Shown: piece after piece, positions 1 to 8,843 of the stretch | Layout of the letters: each line of letters begins with the position of its first letter | Position numbering within the stretch: position 1 is the first letter of the stretch | From: Cupriavidus metallidurans CH34 | GTDB lineage: Bacteria > Pseudomonadota > Gammaproteobacteria > Burkholderiales > Burkholderiaceae | DNA length: 64,000 bases | NCBI RefSeq assembly: GCF_000196015.1 | Contig: NC_007973.1 | Location: forward strand, 2,108,001-2,172,000 | Reading direction: 5' to 3' | The notes under the pieces: model-generated | The model's database searches: none | The model's input: the letters and a program-made list of their open reading frames with translations, nothing else | Told to the model about the DNA's origin: nothing | Program-made: the position numbers and the translations under genes

Positions 1-633
1 GTAGCTGAGCCCGCCCCGCTCCGGGTGCGGCAGCGAGACAAACGGCATCTCTCGCAAGGCACTCAGCGTCAGCGATTCCCGTCGCGACATCGGATGATCG
101 GCGCAGACAGCCACGACCAGCCGCTCCCCGGCCATCGGATCGATCTGGATGTTCGGGTAGCGGCGCAGTACCGGATCACGCGCCAACCCGAGGTCGGCAC
201 GGCCCTCCTCGATGTCGACCGATTGCTGCTCCGACGATGCCTGGGCAACTTCAAAGCGGGCGGCGGGATGGTCGGACTGCCAGCGATGCAACCAGCCGCA
301 ACGCTGCGGCGTCAGCACGACCGAACTCGAATGGAGCAGGCGTATCGCATCGGCCCCACCGCGCTGCACTTGGCGGGCCTGCACGGCTGCGCCGGCGAGG
401 TCGGACAGAATGCGGCGCGCCGATTCGTAGAATGCCTGCCCCGCCGCCGTCGGCTCCACGTGCCGAGGCTTGCGCACCAGCAGTTCCACCTGCAGCGTCG
501 CTTCCATGTCACGTATCTGCCGGCTCAGCGCCGATTGGGCGATGAACAGCCGTTCGGCCGCCAGGCTGAAATTGCCTGCGTCCACAATCTCGACGAAATA
601 GCGCAACTGCTTCAGGGAGGGCGTCATAAGCAT
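1..633 (-). CDS. LysR-family transcriptional regulator (3' end beyond window)
   Basis: The first 211 codons of a LysR-type regulator are present; the C-terminal end lies beyond base 1. The N-terminus carries the classic winged helix-turn-helix (LKQLRYFVEIVDAGNFS, then LAAERLFIAQSALSRQIRD), and the rest is the start of the periplasmic-binding-like effector domain. Two in-frame ATGs two codons apart (633 and 627) could start it. It diverges from the sulfite-exporter-type gene at 761, so by the usual LysR arrangement it may control that transporter; this is inference from gene order. The effector cannot be told from the sequence. Confidence 0.9.
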   Translation of the reverse strand, partial: MLMTPSLKQLRYFVEIVDAGNFSLAAERLFIAQSALSRQIRDMEATLQVELLVRKPRHVEPTAAGQAFYESARRILSDLAGAAVQARQVQRGGADAIRLLHSSSVVLTPQRCGWLHRWQSDHPAARFEVAQASSEQQSVDIEEGRADLGLARDPVLRRYPNIQIDPMAGERLVVAVCADHPMSRRESLTLSALREMPFVSLPHPERGGLSY

Positions 634-760
634 GAGTGTGCCACGCGCTTCATTGACTTTGGCTGCCATGCCGATTTGCGATGGCAGCGCACGGCATTTG
701 CGATCGCTCGGCCCGTCGCGCGGCGCTACGCTGAATCCTCTCCCAATCCCCGCCTCGCCG

Positions 761-1522
761 ATGGACCTGTCCGCCCTGCTTCCCGACGTTTCCCTGCCCG
801 CCTATGCCACCATGAGCGCCGCGTTGGCCGTGGCGTACGTCATCTTCGGCATCGCCGGATTCGGCACGGCGCTGATGGCAGCACCTGTGCTGGCCTATGT
901 GATGCCCGTCGCGCAGATCGTGCCACTTCTGGCGTTAATGGACTGCTCGGCGGCACTTCTAAACCTGGCACGCGACGGACACGCCGCCGATCGTACCGAG
1001 TTGCGGCGGCTGGTGCCGTGCCTGCTCATTGGCAGCCTGATCGGCGCGGCACTGCTGCTGCGGATACGCGCCGACCTGCTGCCCGCCGTGCTGGGTGTCT
1101 TCGTCACGGCGTATGCGATCTGGTCGTTGCTCGGCAAGCGGCCGGCCACGCGACTTCCCTCATCCGCCGCCGTGCCGTTCGGGTTGGTCGGTGGCATCTG
1201 CTCCGCAATGTTCGGTAGCGGTGGCTTTCTGTACGCGATCTATCTGTCGAGCCGGCTCGACAAGGACGCCATGCGTGTCACCCAATCGACCTTGATTGGT
1301 TTGTCCACGCTGACGCGGTTGGTGCTGTTCCTGCTGGCGGGCGTTTACGCGCGCGCGGAACTGCTGAAGCTTGCGGTGGCACTGGCGCCGGCGATGATCG
1401 CTGGGCTGTGGGCCGGGCGCCAGATTACGCTGCGCATGTCGCGCGAGCAGTTCCTTCGCGTGGTGAACGTGATCGTATTGCTTTCAGGCAGCGCACTGGT
1501 CATTCGCACCTGGCTGGCCTGA
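761..1522 (+). CDS. TauE/SafE-family membrane transporter
   Basis: Predicted 253-residue integral membrane protein with about eight hydrophobic segments and the family's repeated architecture: a glycine-rich first half (VIFGIAGFGTALMAAPVLAY) and a matching second half (VGGICSAMFGSGGFLYAIYL). TauE/SafE proteins export sulfite, sulfoacetate or related anions across the inner membrane, but the substrate here is unknown. A longer reading from 632 exists, but its first 43 residues are not membrane-like and would overlap the start of the divergent LysR gene, so ATG 761 is chosen. The Shine-Dalgarno sequence is weak. Confidence 0.8.
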   Translation: MDLSALLPDVSLPAYATMSAALAVAYVIFGIAGFGTALMAAPVLAYVMPVAQIVPLLALMDCSAALLNLARDGHAADRTELRRLVPCLLIGSLIGAALLLRIRADLLPAVLGVFVTAYAIWSLLGKRPATRLPSSAAVPFGLVGGICSAMFGSGGFLYAIYLSSRLDKDAMRVTQSTLIGLSTLTRLVLFLLAGVYARAELLKLAVALAPAMIAGLWAGRQITLRMSREQFLRVVNVIVLLSGSALVIRTWLA

Positions 1523-1628
1523 TCGGGCTCCTCGTGCATTAGCGCCTCGCGCCCTATCTCCTCGCGCGCTAACATGCCGGCATCGCGGTCCCACTGTCGG
1601 GCCCACCCAAGCTGGAGATGCTCCCCGT

Positions 1629-1865
1629 ATGTACATGATCTACTGGACCGAGGCCACCGCCGACGGTCTGGCGCCGCACGCGCAATCGTTCCCCGGCGAT
1701 GCACTCAAGGATGCACTGCAGTTCGCGGAGGCGCTGCGACGTCGCCAGTTTGCCGGCGAGCCGGTCAGCTTTGTCACGCTCTGCTCGGAGAATCCGAACT
1801 CGGTCGGCAAGCCGGGCGCGGCTGACCCGCCGCCCGACTACGAATGGAAGAAGCGCAGGCCGTAG
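1629..1865 (+). CDS. Small conserved-type hypothetical protein
   Basis: A 78-residue soluble protein, aromatic at the start (MYMIYWTEATADG) and basic at the end (YEWKKRRP). A GGAG motif about 12 bases upstream and GC-rich third codon positions support translation. It contains a helix-forming stretch in the middle (DALKDALQFAEALRRRQFAG) and a short cysteine-bearing strand. No signal peptide or membrane segment is seen. It lies between the TauE/SafE gene and the convergent RND operon. I do not recognise a function. Confidence 0.6.
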   Translation: MYMIYWTEATADGLAPHAQSFPGDALKDALQFAEALRRRQFAGEPVSFVTLCSENPNSVGKPGAADPPPDYEWKKRRP

Positions 1866-1891
1866 CGGCCTGCTGCCAGCCCCCCAAACCC

Positions 1892-4800
1892 TCAGTTCGT
1901 CATCACCCCTTGCCCGCCTTCCGGGGCCCGGACACGGAACCACGCCGCGTACAGCGCGGGCAGGAACAACAGCGTCAGCACCGTGGCGACGATCAGGCCA
2001 CCCATGATCGCGGCGGCCATTGGCCCCCAGAACGTCGAACGCGACAGGGGAATCATCGCCAGCACCGCCGCTGCGGCGGTCAGCATGATCGGGCGGGCCC
2101 GACGCACCGCTGACTCGACGATGGCCTGCCACGGCGGAATGCCCGCCTTGATGTCCTGCTCGATCTGATCAACCAGAATCACCGAGTTGCGGATAATCAT
2201 ACCCAGCAGCGCGGTAATGCCCAACTGGGCGACAAACCCCATCGGCGCGTGCAGGAGCAACAGCGTCGCCGCCGCGCCAATCAGGCCCAGCGGGCCGGTC
2301 AGGAACACCATCACCGAACGCGAGAAGCTGTGCAACTGCAGCATCAGCAACGTGAAGATCAGGAAAATGCACAGCGGCAGTTGCGCGGCGATCGACGCGC
2401 CGGCCTTGCCGCTTTCCTCCTGCGCGCCCGCGATCGTGATGCGGTAACCGGGCGGCAGGCTGGCGCGGATCGCGTCGAGCTTCGGATCGATCTGCGCGGT
2501 CACGGTCGGCCCCTGGATGCCATCGACGATGTCGGACTGCACGGTAACGCCGAAGTCACGATTCTCGCGCCAGAGCACGCCGGGCTCTGATTTCAGCGTC
2601 ACGCGCGCCACCTGCGTCAGCGGCACGGCGCGGCCCGTGCTGGTCGGCACCAGGATGTTGTTCAGGTCCGACATCGTGTCGCGCTCGCTTTTCGGCGTGC
2701 GCATGACGATATCGATCAGCTTGTCCGCGTCGCGATACTGGCCAACCGGCACGCCAGTCAGCACCGCCTGCGTGGCGCGGGCAATCGCGTTGGTGGTCAC
2801 ACCGAGCGCACGTGCCTTGTCCTGGTCAAGCTCGAGACGCAGCATCTTCACGTTCTCGTTCCAGTTGTCGTTGACGCCGACCGTGTTCGGATTGGCTGCC
2901 ATGATGGCCCGCACCTGATCCGCCGCCTTGCGCACCCCGGCGGCATCCGGACCAATCACCCGGAACTGCACCGGGTAGGCAACGGGTGGCCCGTTTGGCA
3001 GCAGCTTCACACGGCCCCGGAGTTGTGGGAACTCCGCGGCCAGCACCTGCTCGATGCGCTTGCGCAGCACGTCGCGTTGCTCCGCGTCCGCCGGCATCAC
3101 GATCAGCTGCGCCACGTTCGACTGCGGCAGGATCTGGTCCAGCGGCAGGTAGAAGCGCGGCGCGCCAGTACCTATGAACGTGGTCAGGCTGCCCACGGCC
3201 TTGTCGCGCCGCATCGCCACTTCGAAGCGCTTGGCTTCGGCTTCGGTCTGCACAAAGCTCGTGCCTTCCGGCATCCAGAGTTCGACCATCAACTCGGGGC
3301 GGCTCGAATCGGGAAAGAACTGCTTCTCAACGAACTTGAACGCGAACAGCCCCAGCGCGAACGCCGCCAGCGTGACCACGATCACGGTCTTGCGCCACGT
3401 GACACACCAGTTCACCAGCGCACGGAAGCGCGCGTAGAACGGCGTATCGAACACCTCATGATGGCCGCCGTCGCTCGGGCGCGTCTTGAGCAGCAGATAG
3501 CCCAGGTACGGTGTGAAGTAGACCGCCGCCAGCCAGGACAACACCAATGCCAGCGCCGTCACGGCGAAGATCGCGAACGTGTATTCGCCAACGGTCGAGC
3601 GCGCCAGCCCCACGGGCAGGAAGCCCGCCGCCGTAATCAGCGTGCCGGTCAGCATCGGCATTGCCGTGGACGTGTAGGCAAACGTGGCGGCCTCCATCTT
3701 GGAGAAGCCTTCCTCCAGCTTGCGCACCATCATTTCGACGGCGATGATCGCGTCGTCCACCAGCAGGCCCAGCGCGATGATCAGCGCGCCAAGCGATATC
3801 TTGTGGAGCCCGATGCCGAATATGTTCATGAACAGGAACGTCACGGCCAGCACCAGCGGAATCGTCAGCGCCACCACGAGTCCGGGACGTACGTCGAGCC
3901 GTAACGGCCGCGTATGGAGCCCGAGCGAGACGAAGCTCACACCCAGCACGATCACAACGGCCTCGATCAGCACCCGCACGAACTCCCCCACCGAGTGCTT
4001 CACGGCCTGCGGCTGATCCTGGACCTGATCCATCTCGATACCGACCGGCAACTGGTTGCGCAGGCCATCGACCACGCGGCGCAGTTCCTTGCCCAGCGCG
4101 ATGATGTCCCCGCCCTTCTCCATCGAAATACCCAGGCCGATCACATCCTTGCCGTTGAAACGCATCCGGCTCACCGGAGGATCGACATACCCGCGATAGA
4201 CGTGCGCGATGTCGCCCAGCCGAATGTTGGCGATGCCGTTCGGCCCGCGCAGGACCAGGTTTTTCAGGTCTTCCACCCCGCCAAGCTGCCCGGTGATGCG
4301 GATCTGCAGGTTGTCGGTTGGCGTCACGAGGACACCACTACCGGTGGGATTGTTCTGCTCGGCAATCTGGTTGGCGATCGCATTGATGTCCAGCCCAAGC
4401 TGCGCGAAGCGTGCCTGATTGAACTCGACATAGAGCTTCTCGTCCTGCAGCCCCAGCAGGGACACCTTGGCCACGGCGGGGATGCGCAGCATCTCCTGCC
4501 GCACGAGATCCGCATACTCGCGCAGTTCCTTGTAAGTGAAGCCGTCGGCCGACAGCGCATAGATCGAGCCGTACACATCGCCGAACTCATCATTGAAGAA
4601 CGGCCCACGCACGCCCTGTGGCAGCGTCGGCTGGATGTCGCCAATCTTCTTGCGCACCGTGTACCAGATCTGCGCAGTGTCCTTGGCCGGCGCGTTGTCG
4701 GCCAGCTGGAAGATCACCGTGGTCTCGCCCGGCTTCGAGAAGCTGCGGATCTTGTCCGCGTATGGCACTTCCTGAAGCTGCCGTTCGATCTTGTCGGTCA

Positions 4801-5002
4801 CCTGCACGGCGATCTGCTCGGCGGTAGCGCCGGGCCAGAGCGCCTGCACGACCATCACGCGGAACGTGAACGGCGGATCTTCGTCCTGCCCGAGCTGGAA
4901 GAAGGCCAACAGGCCGCCCAGCAGCAGCACAACGAGCAGGTAGCGGGTCAGCGGCTGGTGCTCAAGCGCCCAGCGCGACAGGTTGAAGCGGGAATGGTCC
5001 AT
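1892..5002 (-). CDS. RND efflux permease (AcrB/HAE-type inner-membrane pump)
   Basis: At 1036 residues this is the usual length of an AcrB-type proton-driven drug exporter. The first membrane helix is at about residues 21-38; the large periplasmic loop follows; the proton-relay aspartate pair sits in the fourth helix (VDDAIIAVE, D416 and D417), as in AcrB. The second half repeats the architecture and ends with LPALYAAWF. It pumps substrates from the periplasm or membrane through a tripartite complex. The fusion-protein gene lies upstream with a 9-base gap, so the two are one operon. No outer-membrane channel gene is adjacent, so a channel from elsewhere must be shared. Substrate unknown. Confidence 0.93.
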   Translation of the reverse strand: MDHSRFNLSRWALEHQPLTRYLLVVLLLGGLLAFFQLGQDEDPPFTFRVMVVQALWPGATAEQIAVQVTDKIERQLQEVPYADKIRSFSKPGETTVIFQLADNAPAKDTAQIWYTVRKKIGDIQPTLPQGVRGPFFNDEFGDVYGSIYALSADGFTYKELREYADLVRQEMLRIPAVAKVSLLGLQDEKLYVEFNQARFAQLGLDINAIANQIAEQNNPTGSGVLVTPTDNLQIRITGQLGGVEDLKNLVLRGPNGIANIRLGDIAHVYRGYVDPPVSRMRFNGKDVIGLGISMEKGGDIIALGKELRRVVDGLRNQLPVGIEMDQVQDQPQAVKHSVGEFVRVLIEAVVIVLGVSFVSLGLHTRPLRLDVRPGLVVALTIPLVLAVTFLFMNIFGIGLHKISLGALIIALGLLVDDAIIAVEMMVRKLEEGFSKMEAATFAYTSTAMPMLTGTLITAAGFLPVGLARSTVGEYTFAIFAVTALALVLSWLAAVYFTPYLGYLLLKTRPSDGGHHEVFDTPFYARFRALVNWCVTWRKTVIVVTLAAFALGLFAFKFVEKQFFPDSSRPELMVELWMPEGTSFVQTEAEAKRFEVAMRRDKAVGSLTTFIGTGAPRFYLPLDQILPQSNVAQLIVMPADAEQRDVLRKRIEQVLAAEFPQLRGRVKLLPNGPPVAYPVQFRVIGPDAAGVRKAADQVRAIMAANPNTVGVNDNWNENVKMLRLELDQDKARALGVTTNAIARATQAVLTGVPVGQYRDADKLIDIVMRTPKSERDTMSDLNNILVPTSTGRAVPLTQVARVTLKSEPGVLWRENRDFGVTVQSDIVDGIQGPTVTAQIDPKLDAIRASLPPGYRITIAGAQEESGKAGASIAAQLPLCIFLIFTLLMLQLHSFSRSVMVFLTGPLGLIGAAATLLLLHAPMGFVAQLGITALLGMIIRNSVILVDQIEQDIKAGIPPWQAIVESAVRRARPIMLTAAAAVLAMIPLSRSTFWGPMAAAIMGGLIVATVLTLLFLPALYAAWFRVRAPEGGQGVMTN

Positions 5003-5011
5003 GCGCCGCCC

Positions 5012-6271
5012 TCAGCCCAGGCGCCTATCCAGCGCGGCCAGCGGCGCGCCAGGATTCGAGGCCGGCTGCGCCGGAGCGATGCTCTGCATCGGCCTGACCT
5101 TCTGCCCCGGCCTGAGCAGGTGCACACCCGCCGTGACGATGACCTGACCCGGCTTCAGACCGCTTCGCACTTCTATCAGGTTGCCGTCGGCGTTGCCGAG
5201 CATCACCGGCACCGGGTTGACCGTGCCACCCGTGCCCTTGCCGCCGGAATCCGGTTGATAGACCCAGACCTGATTGCTGCCGTTGTTCTGCAGCAGGGCC
5301 GTCAGCGGAATGCGAATCGCGGCACTGTCGCCAGATCGGACAAAGGTCACCACGGCGGTCATGCCGATGCGCAGGTCAGCCGGCGGATTGGGCACGCTGA
5401 CACGCGTCGGGTACGTCCGCGTCACCGTATCGGCAGCTGCGGAAATCTCGCGAACCCGTCCCGGCAGCACGCGATCCGGTTCCGACCAGGTGCGAATCGT
5501 GACTTCGGTAATGCCACGCAGCATGTCGACCTGATCTTCCGGCAGGCCGATCGCCACTTCCTTCTCGGCCGTCTGCGCCACACGGATCACCGGCTGGCCC
5601 GGTGTAACGACCTGCCCCACCTCGGTGTCGATCGCGGTCACCACGCCATCGGCGTCGGCGGTCAGCACCGCATAGCCGGTCTGGTTCGCCTGATTGCGCA
5701 GATTGGCCTGGGCCTGCTCCAGCTTCGAAGCGGCCGAATCGTAGGTGGCCTGGCGGCGGTGCTGCTCGGCGGCACTGATAAATCCCTTGGCCGCGAGTTC
5801 GTTGTAGCGCTTGAGATCGGACGCCGCGAGATCGCGGTCGGTCTTGGCCGCGTCGTACTGGGCACGCGCGCCGGCTTCCGCCAGCCCCAGGTCGGTCGGA
5901 TCAAGGCGGGCCAGCGGCTGACCCTTGCGCACAGTGGCACCCACGTCCACCAGACGGGCGGCGATCTTTCCGCCCACGCGGAAACCCAGGCGCGACTCCA
6001 CGCGCGGGCGCACCTCGCCGGAGAATTCAAAGGCCGTCTTGCCCCCTGCCGGGTTCAGTTGCAGCAACCGCACCGGCCGCACGTATTCGACCGATTCCGC
6101 CTGCTTGCCGCAGCCAGCCAGCATCAAGGCAGTCGAAAGCGCAAGCATGGCCAGCCCCGCGGCGATGGGCCGGGCGGCACGGCGTCCGCGCCGACGTTCC
6201 GGCAGCGGCGCGAGAGAACGAACTTCAGCGTCTACGGCCGCAACTTCCGGCCCGGCGTAATGCACTGGCAT
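5012..6271 (-). CDS. RND efflux periplasmic adaptor (membrane fusion lipoprotein)
   Basis: A 419-residue periplasmic adaptor of the HlyD/AcrA family. An unusually long basic N-terminal stretch precedes a lipoprotein signal with lipobox LAGC (cysteine 54). It then has the barrel-sandwich half motif (GEVRPRVESRLGFRVGGK), a lipoyl region (GATVRKGQPLARLDP), a coiled-coil hairpin with repeated alanine/glutamine heptads, and a beta-barrel/membrane-proximal domain. ATG 6271 is chosen over an in-frame start 104 codons further upstream, which would run through the operator region. It couples the permease at 1892 to an outer-membrane channel. Confidence 0.9.
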   Translation of the reverse strand: MPVHYAGPEVAAVDAEVRSLAPLPERRRGRRAARPIAAGLAMLALSTALMLAGCGKQAESVEYVRPVRLLQLNPAGGKTAFEFSGEVRPRVESRLGFRVGGKIAARLVDVGATVRKGQPLARLDPTDLGLAEAGARAQYDAAKTDRDLAASDLKRYNELAAKGFISAAEQHRRQATYDSAASKLEQAQANLRNQANQTGYAVLTADADGVVTAIDTEVGQVVTPGQPVIRVAQTAEKEVAIGLPEDQVDMLRGITEVTIRTWSEPDRVLPGRVREISAAADTVTRTYPTRVSVPNPPADLRIGMTAVVTFVRSGDSAAIRIPLTALLQNNGSNQVWVYQPDSGGKGTGGTVNPVPVMLGNADGNLIEVRSGLKPGQVIVTAGVHLLRPGQKVRPMQSIAPAQPASNPGAPLAALDRRLG

Positions 6272-6408
6272 GGACAAGCGATATCTGGTCGGTGGAACGG
6301 GTGCAGCCGGTGGCCCTCGCCTGACGGCGAGCGACTCTCTGGAATGCGTCTTTGGGATAACTTTCAGGCATCTGCGCGGATGCCTGGGGCCAAGGGAAGA
6401 AATTAATA

Positions 6409-6432
6409 ACTGGCCGGTCAGTAATATACTGA
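6409..6432. promoter_or_regulatory. Putative TetR-type operator in the RND promoter region
   Basis: The 326-base gap between the RND operon and the divergent gene at 6598 holds an AT-rich patch with two overlapping dyads. ACTGGCCGGTCAGT (6409-6422) resembles operators of TetR/AcrR regulators of efflux pumps, with one mismatched base pair beside the CCGG centre. TCAGTA-ATA-TACTGA (6418-6432) is a perfect inverted repeat. Their position about 140 bases upstream of the adaptor start fits repressor control of the pump. No TetR gene is encoded in the window, so the regulator is inferred. Nothing else gene-like was seen in this gap. Confidence 0.5.
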
Positions 6433-6597
6433 TCACCCTCGAGTGCGTCAAACGGCGGATGACGAACAGGAGTATCGTGCGACGAAAGGTCCGCAGGCGA
6501 GCGTCAGCGGGCGCCTGAAGGCGCCGGCGGCTTCGCCCGGTGCTACAATCCGCGCCTTTGGCGCCGCCCCCGCCGCCCCACATTCAAAGAGATTGGC

Positions 6598-7428
6598 GTG
6601 ACGCCCGATCAGTATTGCCAGGACAAGGCCGCCCAGAGCGGCTCCAGCTTCTACTACAGTAGCCTGCTTCTCCCCTCCGACCGCCGCAACGCCCTGACCG
6701 CGCTGCAAGCCTGGCGCCAGGAACTCGATGCCATCGTCAACGAGAACCATGACGCCGGCGTAGCCCATCAGCGCCTGGACTGGTGGCGCGCGGAATTGCG
6801 CCGCCTGTACGACGGGGGGGCAGCCCACCCGGTCAGCCAGGCGCTGCAGCCGCATCTGGATGCGCTGCCGCAGGCCGAAATGGCCGAGATGCTCGCCGCC
6901 ACCGAGATGGATTTGGCGCAATCGCGCTATCTGGACGAGATCGGCCTGCTTCGATACTGCCGCGCCTCGGGCGGCACGTTCGGCAAGCTGACGGCCCGCG
7001 TGCTTGGCCACACCGACCCACGCACGCTCGACGCCGCGGAACAGCTTGGGCTGTCCTTGCAGCGGGTGCGCATTGTGAAGGATATCGGTGGCGATGCGCG
7101 CCACGGCCGCATTTATATTCCCGTCGATACGCTGCAACGCTTGGAAGTGCCCGCCGCGGACATCCTCCAGTCGCGCCATTCGGACCGCTTTGTCGCGCTG
7201 ATGCGGGAACAGGCCACGCAAGCCCGCGCGCTGTATGGCGAGGCACTGGCCGCACTGCCACGCGCCGATCGTCGGTCTCAGCGTGCCCAGCTGGCCTTCG
7301 CGGCCATTCAGCACGCTCTTCTGGACGAAATCGAAGCCAGCGACTTCCAGGTCCTGAACCAGCGCATCGATCTGACGCCGATGCGCAAGCTCTGGATTGC
7401 CTGGAAAACCTGGCTGAAGAATGGCTAA
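6598..7428 (+). CDS. Squalene/phytoene synthase-family protein (HpnD-like)
   Basis: A 276-residue all-helical protein starting at GTG. The second Asp-rich region is recognisable (RIVKDIGGDARHGRIYIPVD, D162 and D166) and matches HpnD/presqualene-diphosphate synthase-type enzymes that join two farnesyl diphosphates. The first motif, normally of the DDxxD/E type, reads QELDAIVNE (residues 41-49), so one usual acidic pair is weakened. No other hopanoid genes are beside it. It may be a true synthase or a diverged family member such as the assembly-factor-like relatives; catalysis is not proven. It is followed after 59 bases by the amidohydrolase gene, possibly as one transcript. Confidence 0.7.
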   Translation: MTPDQYCQDKAAQSGSSFYYSSLLLPSDRRNALTALQAWRQELDAIVNENHDAGVAHQRLDWWRAELRRLYDGGAAHPVSQALQPHLDALPQAEMAEMLAATEMDLAQSRYLDEIGLLRYCRASGGTFGKLTARVLGHTDPRTLDAAEQLGLSLQRVRIVKDIGGDARHGRIYIPVDTLQRLEVPAADILQSRHSDRFVALMREQATQARALYGEALAALPRADRRSQRAQLAFAAIQHALLDEIEASDFQVLNQRIDLTPMRKLWIAWKTWLKNG

Positions 7429-7487
7429 CCCCCGGCTTCGTTCTGCTTTTCTGCCTTTCTGCTTTCTGCCCTACTGTCGTTGACGCC

Positions 7488-8750
7488 ATGACCATCGCCA
7501 CCCCTTCCCTCGGCCAGTCGATCCTCGAACGCGCCGAAGCCCTTGCCCGCTTCTCGGATATGGAGGATGGCCTGACCTGCGCCTTTCTGACGCCCGCCCA
7601 CCGCCAGGCACAAGCGCAGTTGGCACGGTGGATGGAGGATGCCGGCATGACGGTAAGGATCGACGCGATCGGCAACGTGATTGGCCGTTACGCCGCCGAT
7701 TCGGCCACGGCCAATCCGAAGGTGCTGATGACGGGCTCGCACTTCGACACGGTGCGCAATGGCGGCCGCTATGACGGCAGGCTCGGCATCCTGCTGCCAA
7801 TTGCCGTCGTTGGCGCGCTGCGCGATGCCGGCATCCGCCTGCCCTATCACTTCGAAGTGGTTGGATTTGCCGAGGAAGAAGGCCTGCGTTTCAAGACCAG
7901 CTTTCTGGCCAGTAGCGTGCTGGCGGGACGCTTCGACCCCGCGCTGCTCGACCGCGCTGACGTGGATGGCGTGACGATGCGCGAGGCGCTGGCCGACTCC
8001 GGCCTGCCCGGCGCCGGCGACATCGACGCCTTGCGCGCTGCGGCGGTCGATCCGTCGACATTGGCTGGCTTTGTCGAAGTCCATATCGAACAGGGCCCGG
8101 TGCTGCTCAATCGCGGATTGCCGCTCGGCATCGTGACCCAGATTGCCGGAAGCAGCCGCTTCCAGGTACGCGCGGAGGGCCTGGCCAGCCACGCTGGCAC
8201 CACGCCGATGGATATGCGCCGCGATGCCGCGACGGGTGCCGCCGAAATGATCCTGCTCGTGGAGTCTCGCTGCGCCCAGGTGCCGACGCTGGTGGGAACG
8301 GTGGGCCAGCTTCAGGTGCCGAACGGGTCAAGCAACGTGATTCCGGCCGCGTGCGTGTTCTCGATGGACATTCGCGCCGGCGAAGACGGCATCCGCGAGG
8401 CCGCCATCGCCGATATCGTCGCCGGGATCGAGCGGATTGCCGCAAAGCGCAGCCTGAAGGCCAGCGTGGAGCGCGTGACGCCGGTCAACAATGCGCCTTG
8501 CGCGCGCTGGCTGATGGATCAATTCGGCGCGGTGCTGAAAAAGCGTGGCCATGAAGTGTTCGAACTGCCTTCAGGCGCAGGCCACGATGCGATGATGATG
8601 CACCGCATCATCGATGTGGCGATGCTGTTCGTCCGATGCGGCAATGGCGGTATCAGCCACAACCCGCTCGAGACGATCACCGAGGAAGACGCGCAACAGG
8701 CAGCCGAAGTCTTCGTGGACTTCCTGCGGCATTTCCGGGTGAAAGACTGA
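7488..8750 (+). CDS. Zn-dependent M20-family amidohydrolase (allantoate amidohydrolase / N-carbamoyl-amino-acid hydrolase type)
   Basis: A 420-residue member of the AllC/HyuC family, which hydrolyses ureido or carbamoyl groups using two metal ions. Metal-binding motifs are intact: GSHFDTVRNGGRYDG (H85, D87, D96), the catalytic glutamate cluster FAEEEGLRF (about 128-136), HIEQGPVL and the C-terminal histidine in GGISHNPLE. The middle lid domain carries the family motif SSRFQVRAEGLASHAGTTPM. Substrate could be allantoate, N-carbamoyl-L-amino acids or beta-ureidopropionate; no purine or pyrimidine degradation genes are adjacent to decide. ATG 7488 fits the family N-terminus. Confidence 0.87.
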   Translation: MTIATPSLGQSILERAEALARFSDMEDGLTCAFLTPAHRQAQAQLARWMEDAGMTVRIDAIGNVIGRYAADSATANPKVLMTGSHFDTVRNGGRYDGRLGILLPIAVVGALRDAGIRLPYHFEVVGFAEEEGLRFKTSFLASSVLAGRFDPALLDRADVDGVTMREALADSGLPGAGDIDALRAAAVDPSTLAGFVEVHIEQGPVLLNRGLPLGIVTQIAGSSRFQVRAEGLASHAGTTPMDMRRDAATGAAEMILLVESRCAQVPTLVGTVGQLQVPNGSSNVIPAACVFSMDIRAGEDGIREAAIADIVAGIERIAAKRSLKASVERVTPVNNAPCARWLMDQFGAVLKKRGHEVFELPSGAGHDAMMMHRIIDVAMLFVRCGNGGISHNPLETITEEDAQQAAEVFVDFLRHFRVKD

Positions 8751-8760
8751 GCGGACTGGG

Positions 8761-8793
8761 CCTGGGGGGGGCCTGGGGGGGGCCTGGGGGGGG
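8761..8793 (+). repeat. Three tandem 11-bp G-rich repeats
   Basis: CCTGGGGGGGG is repeated three times without interruption, directly after the amidohydrolase stop codon. Each unit carries a run of eight G residues, so the + strand could form a G-quadruplex. It lies between two convergent genes. A slippage-prone simple repeat is the plain reading. Confidence 0.85.
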
Positions 8794-8843
8794 CGGTACG
8801 GCAAAGCCGCGCAACCACGCCAGGATCACTCTGAAGCGGTTGC

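Noticed and set aside
3914..6406. Very long + strand open frame (830 codons) opposite the RND genes
   Set aside because: It is antisense to two convincing RND genes; composition is the His/Arg/Gln-rich pattern produced by GC-biased antisense frames, with no domain.
8761..8793. CRISPR-like repeat
   Set aside because: The units are contiguous 11-mers without spacers, and there are no cas genes in the window.
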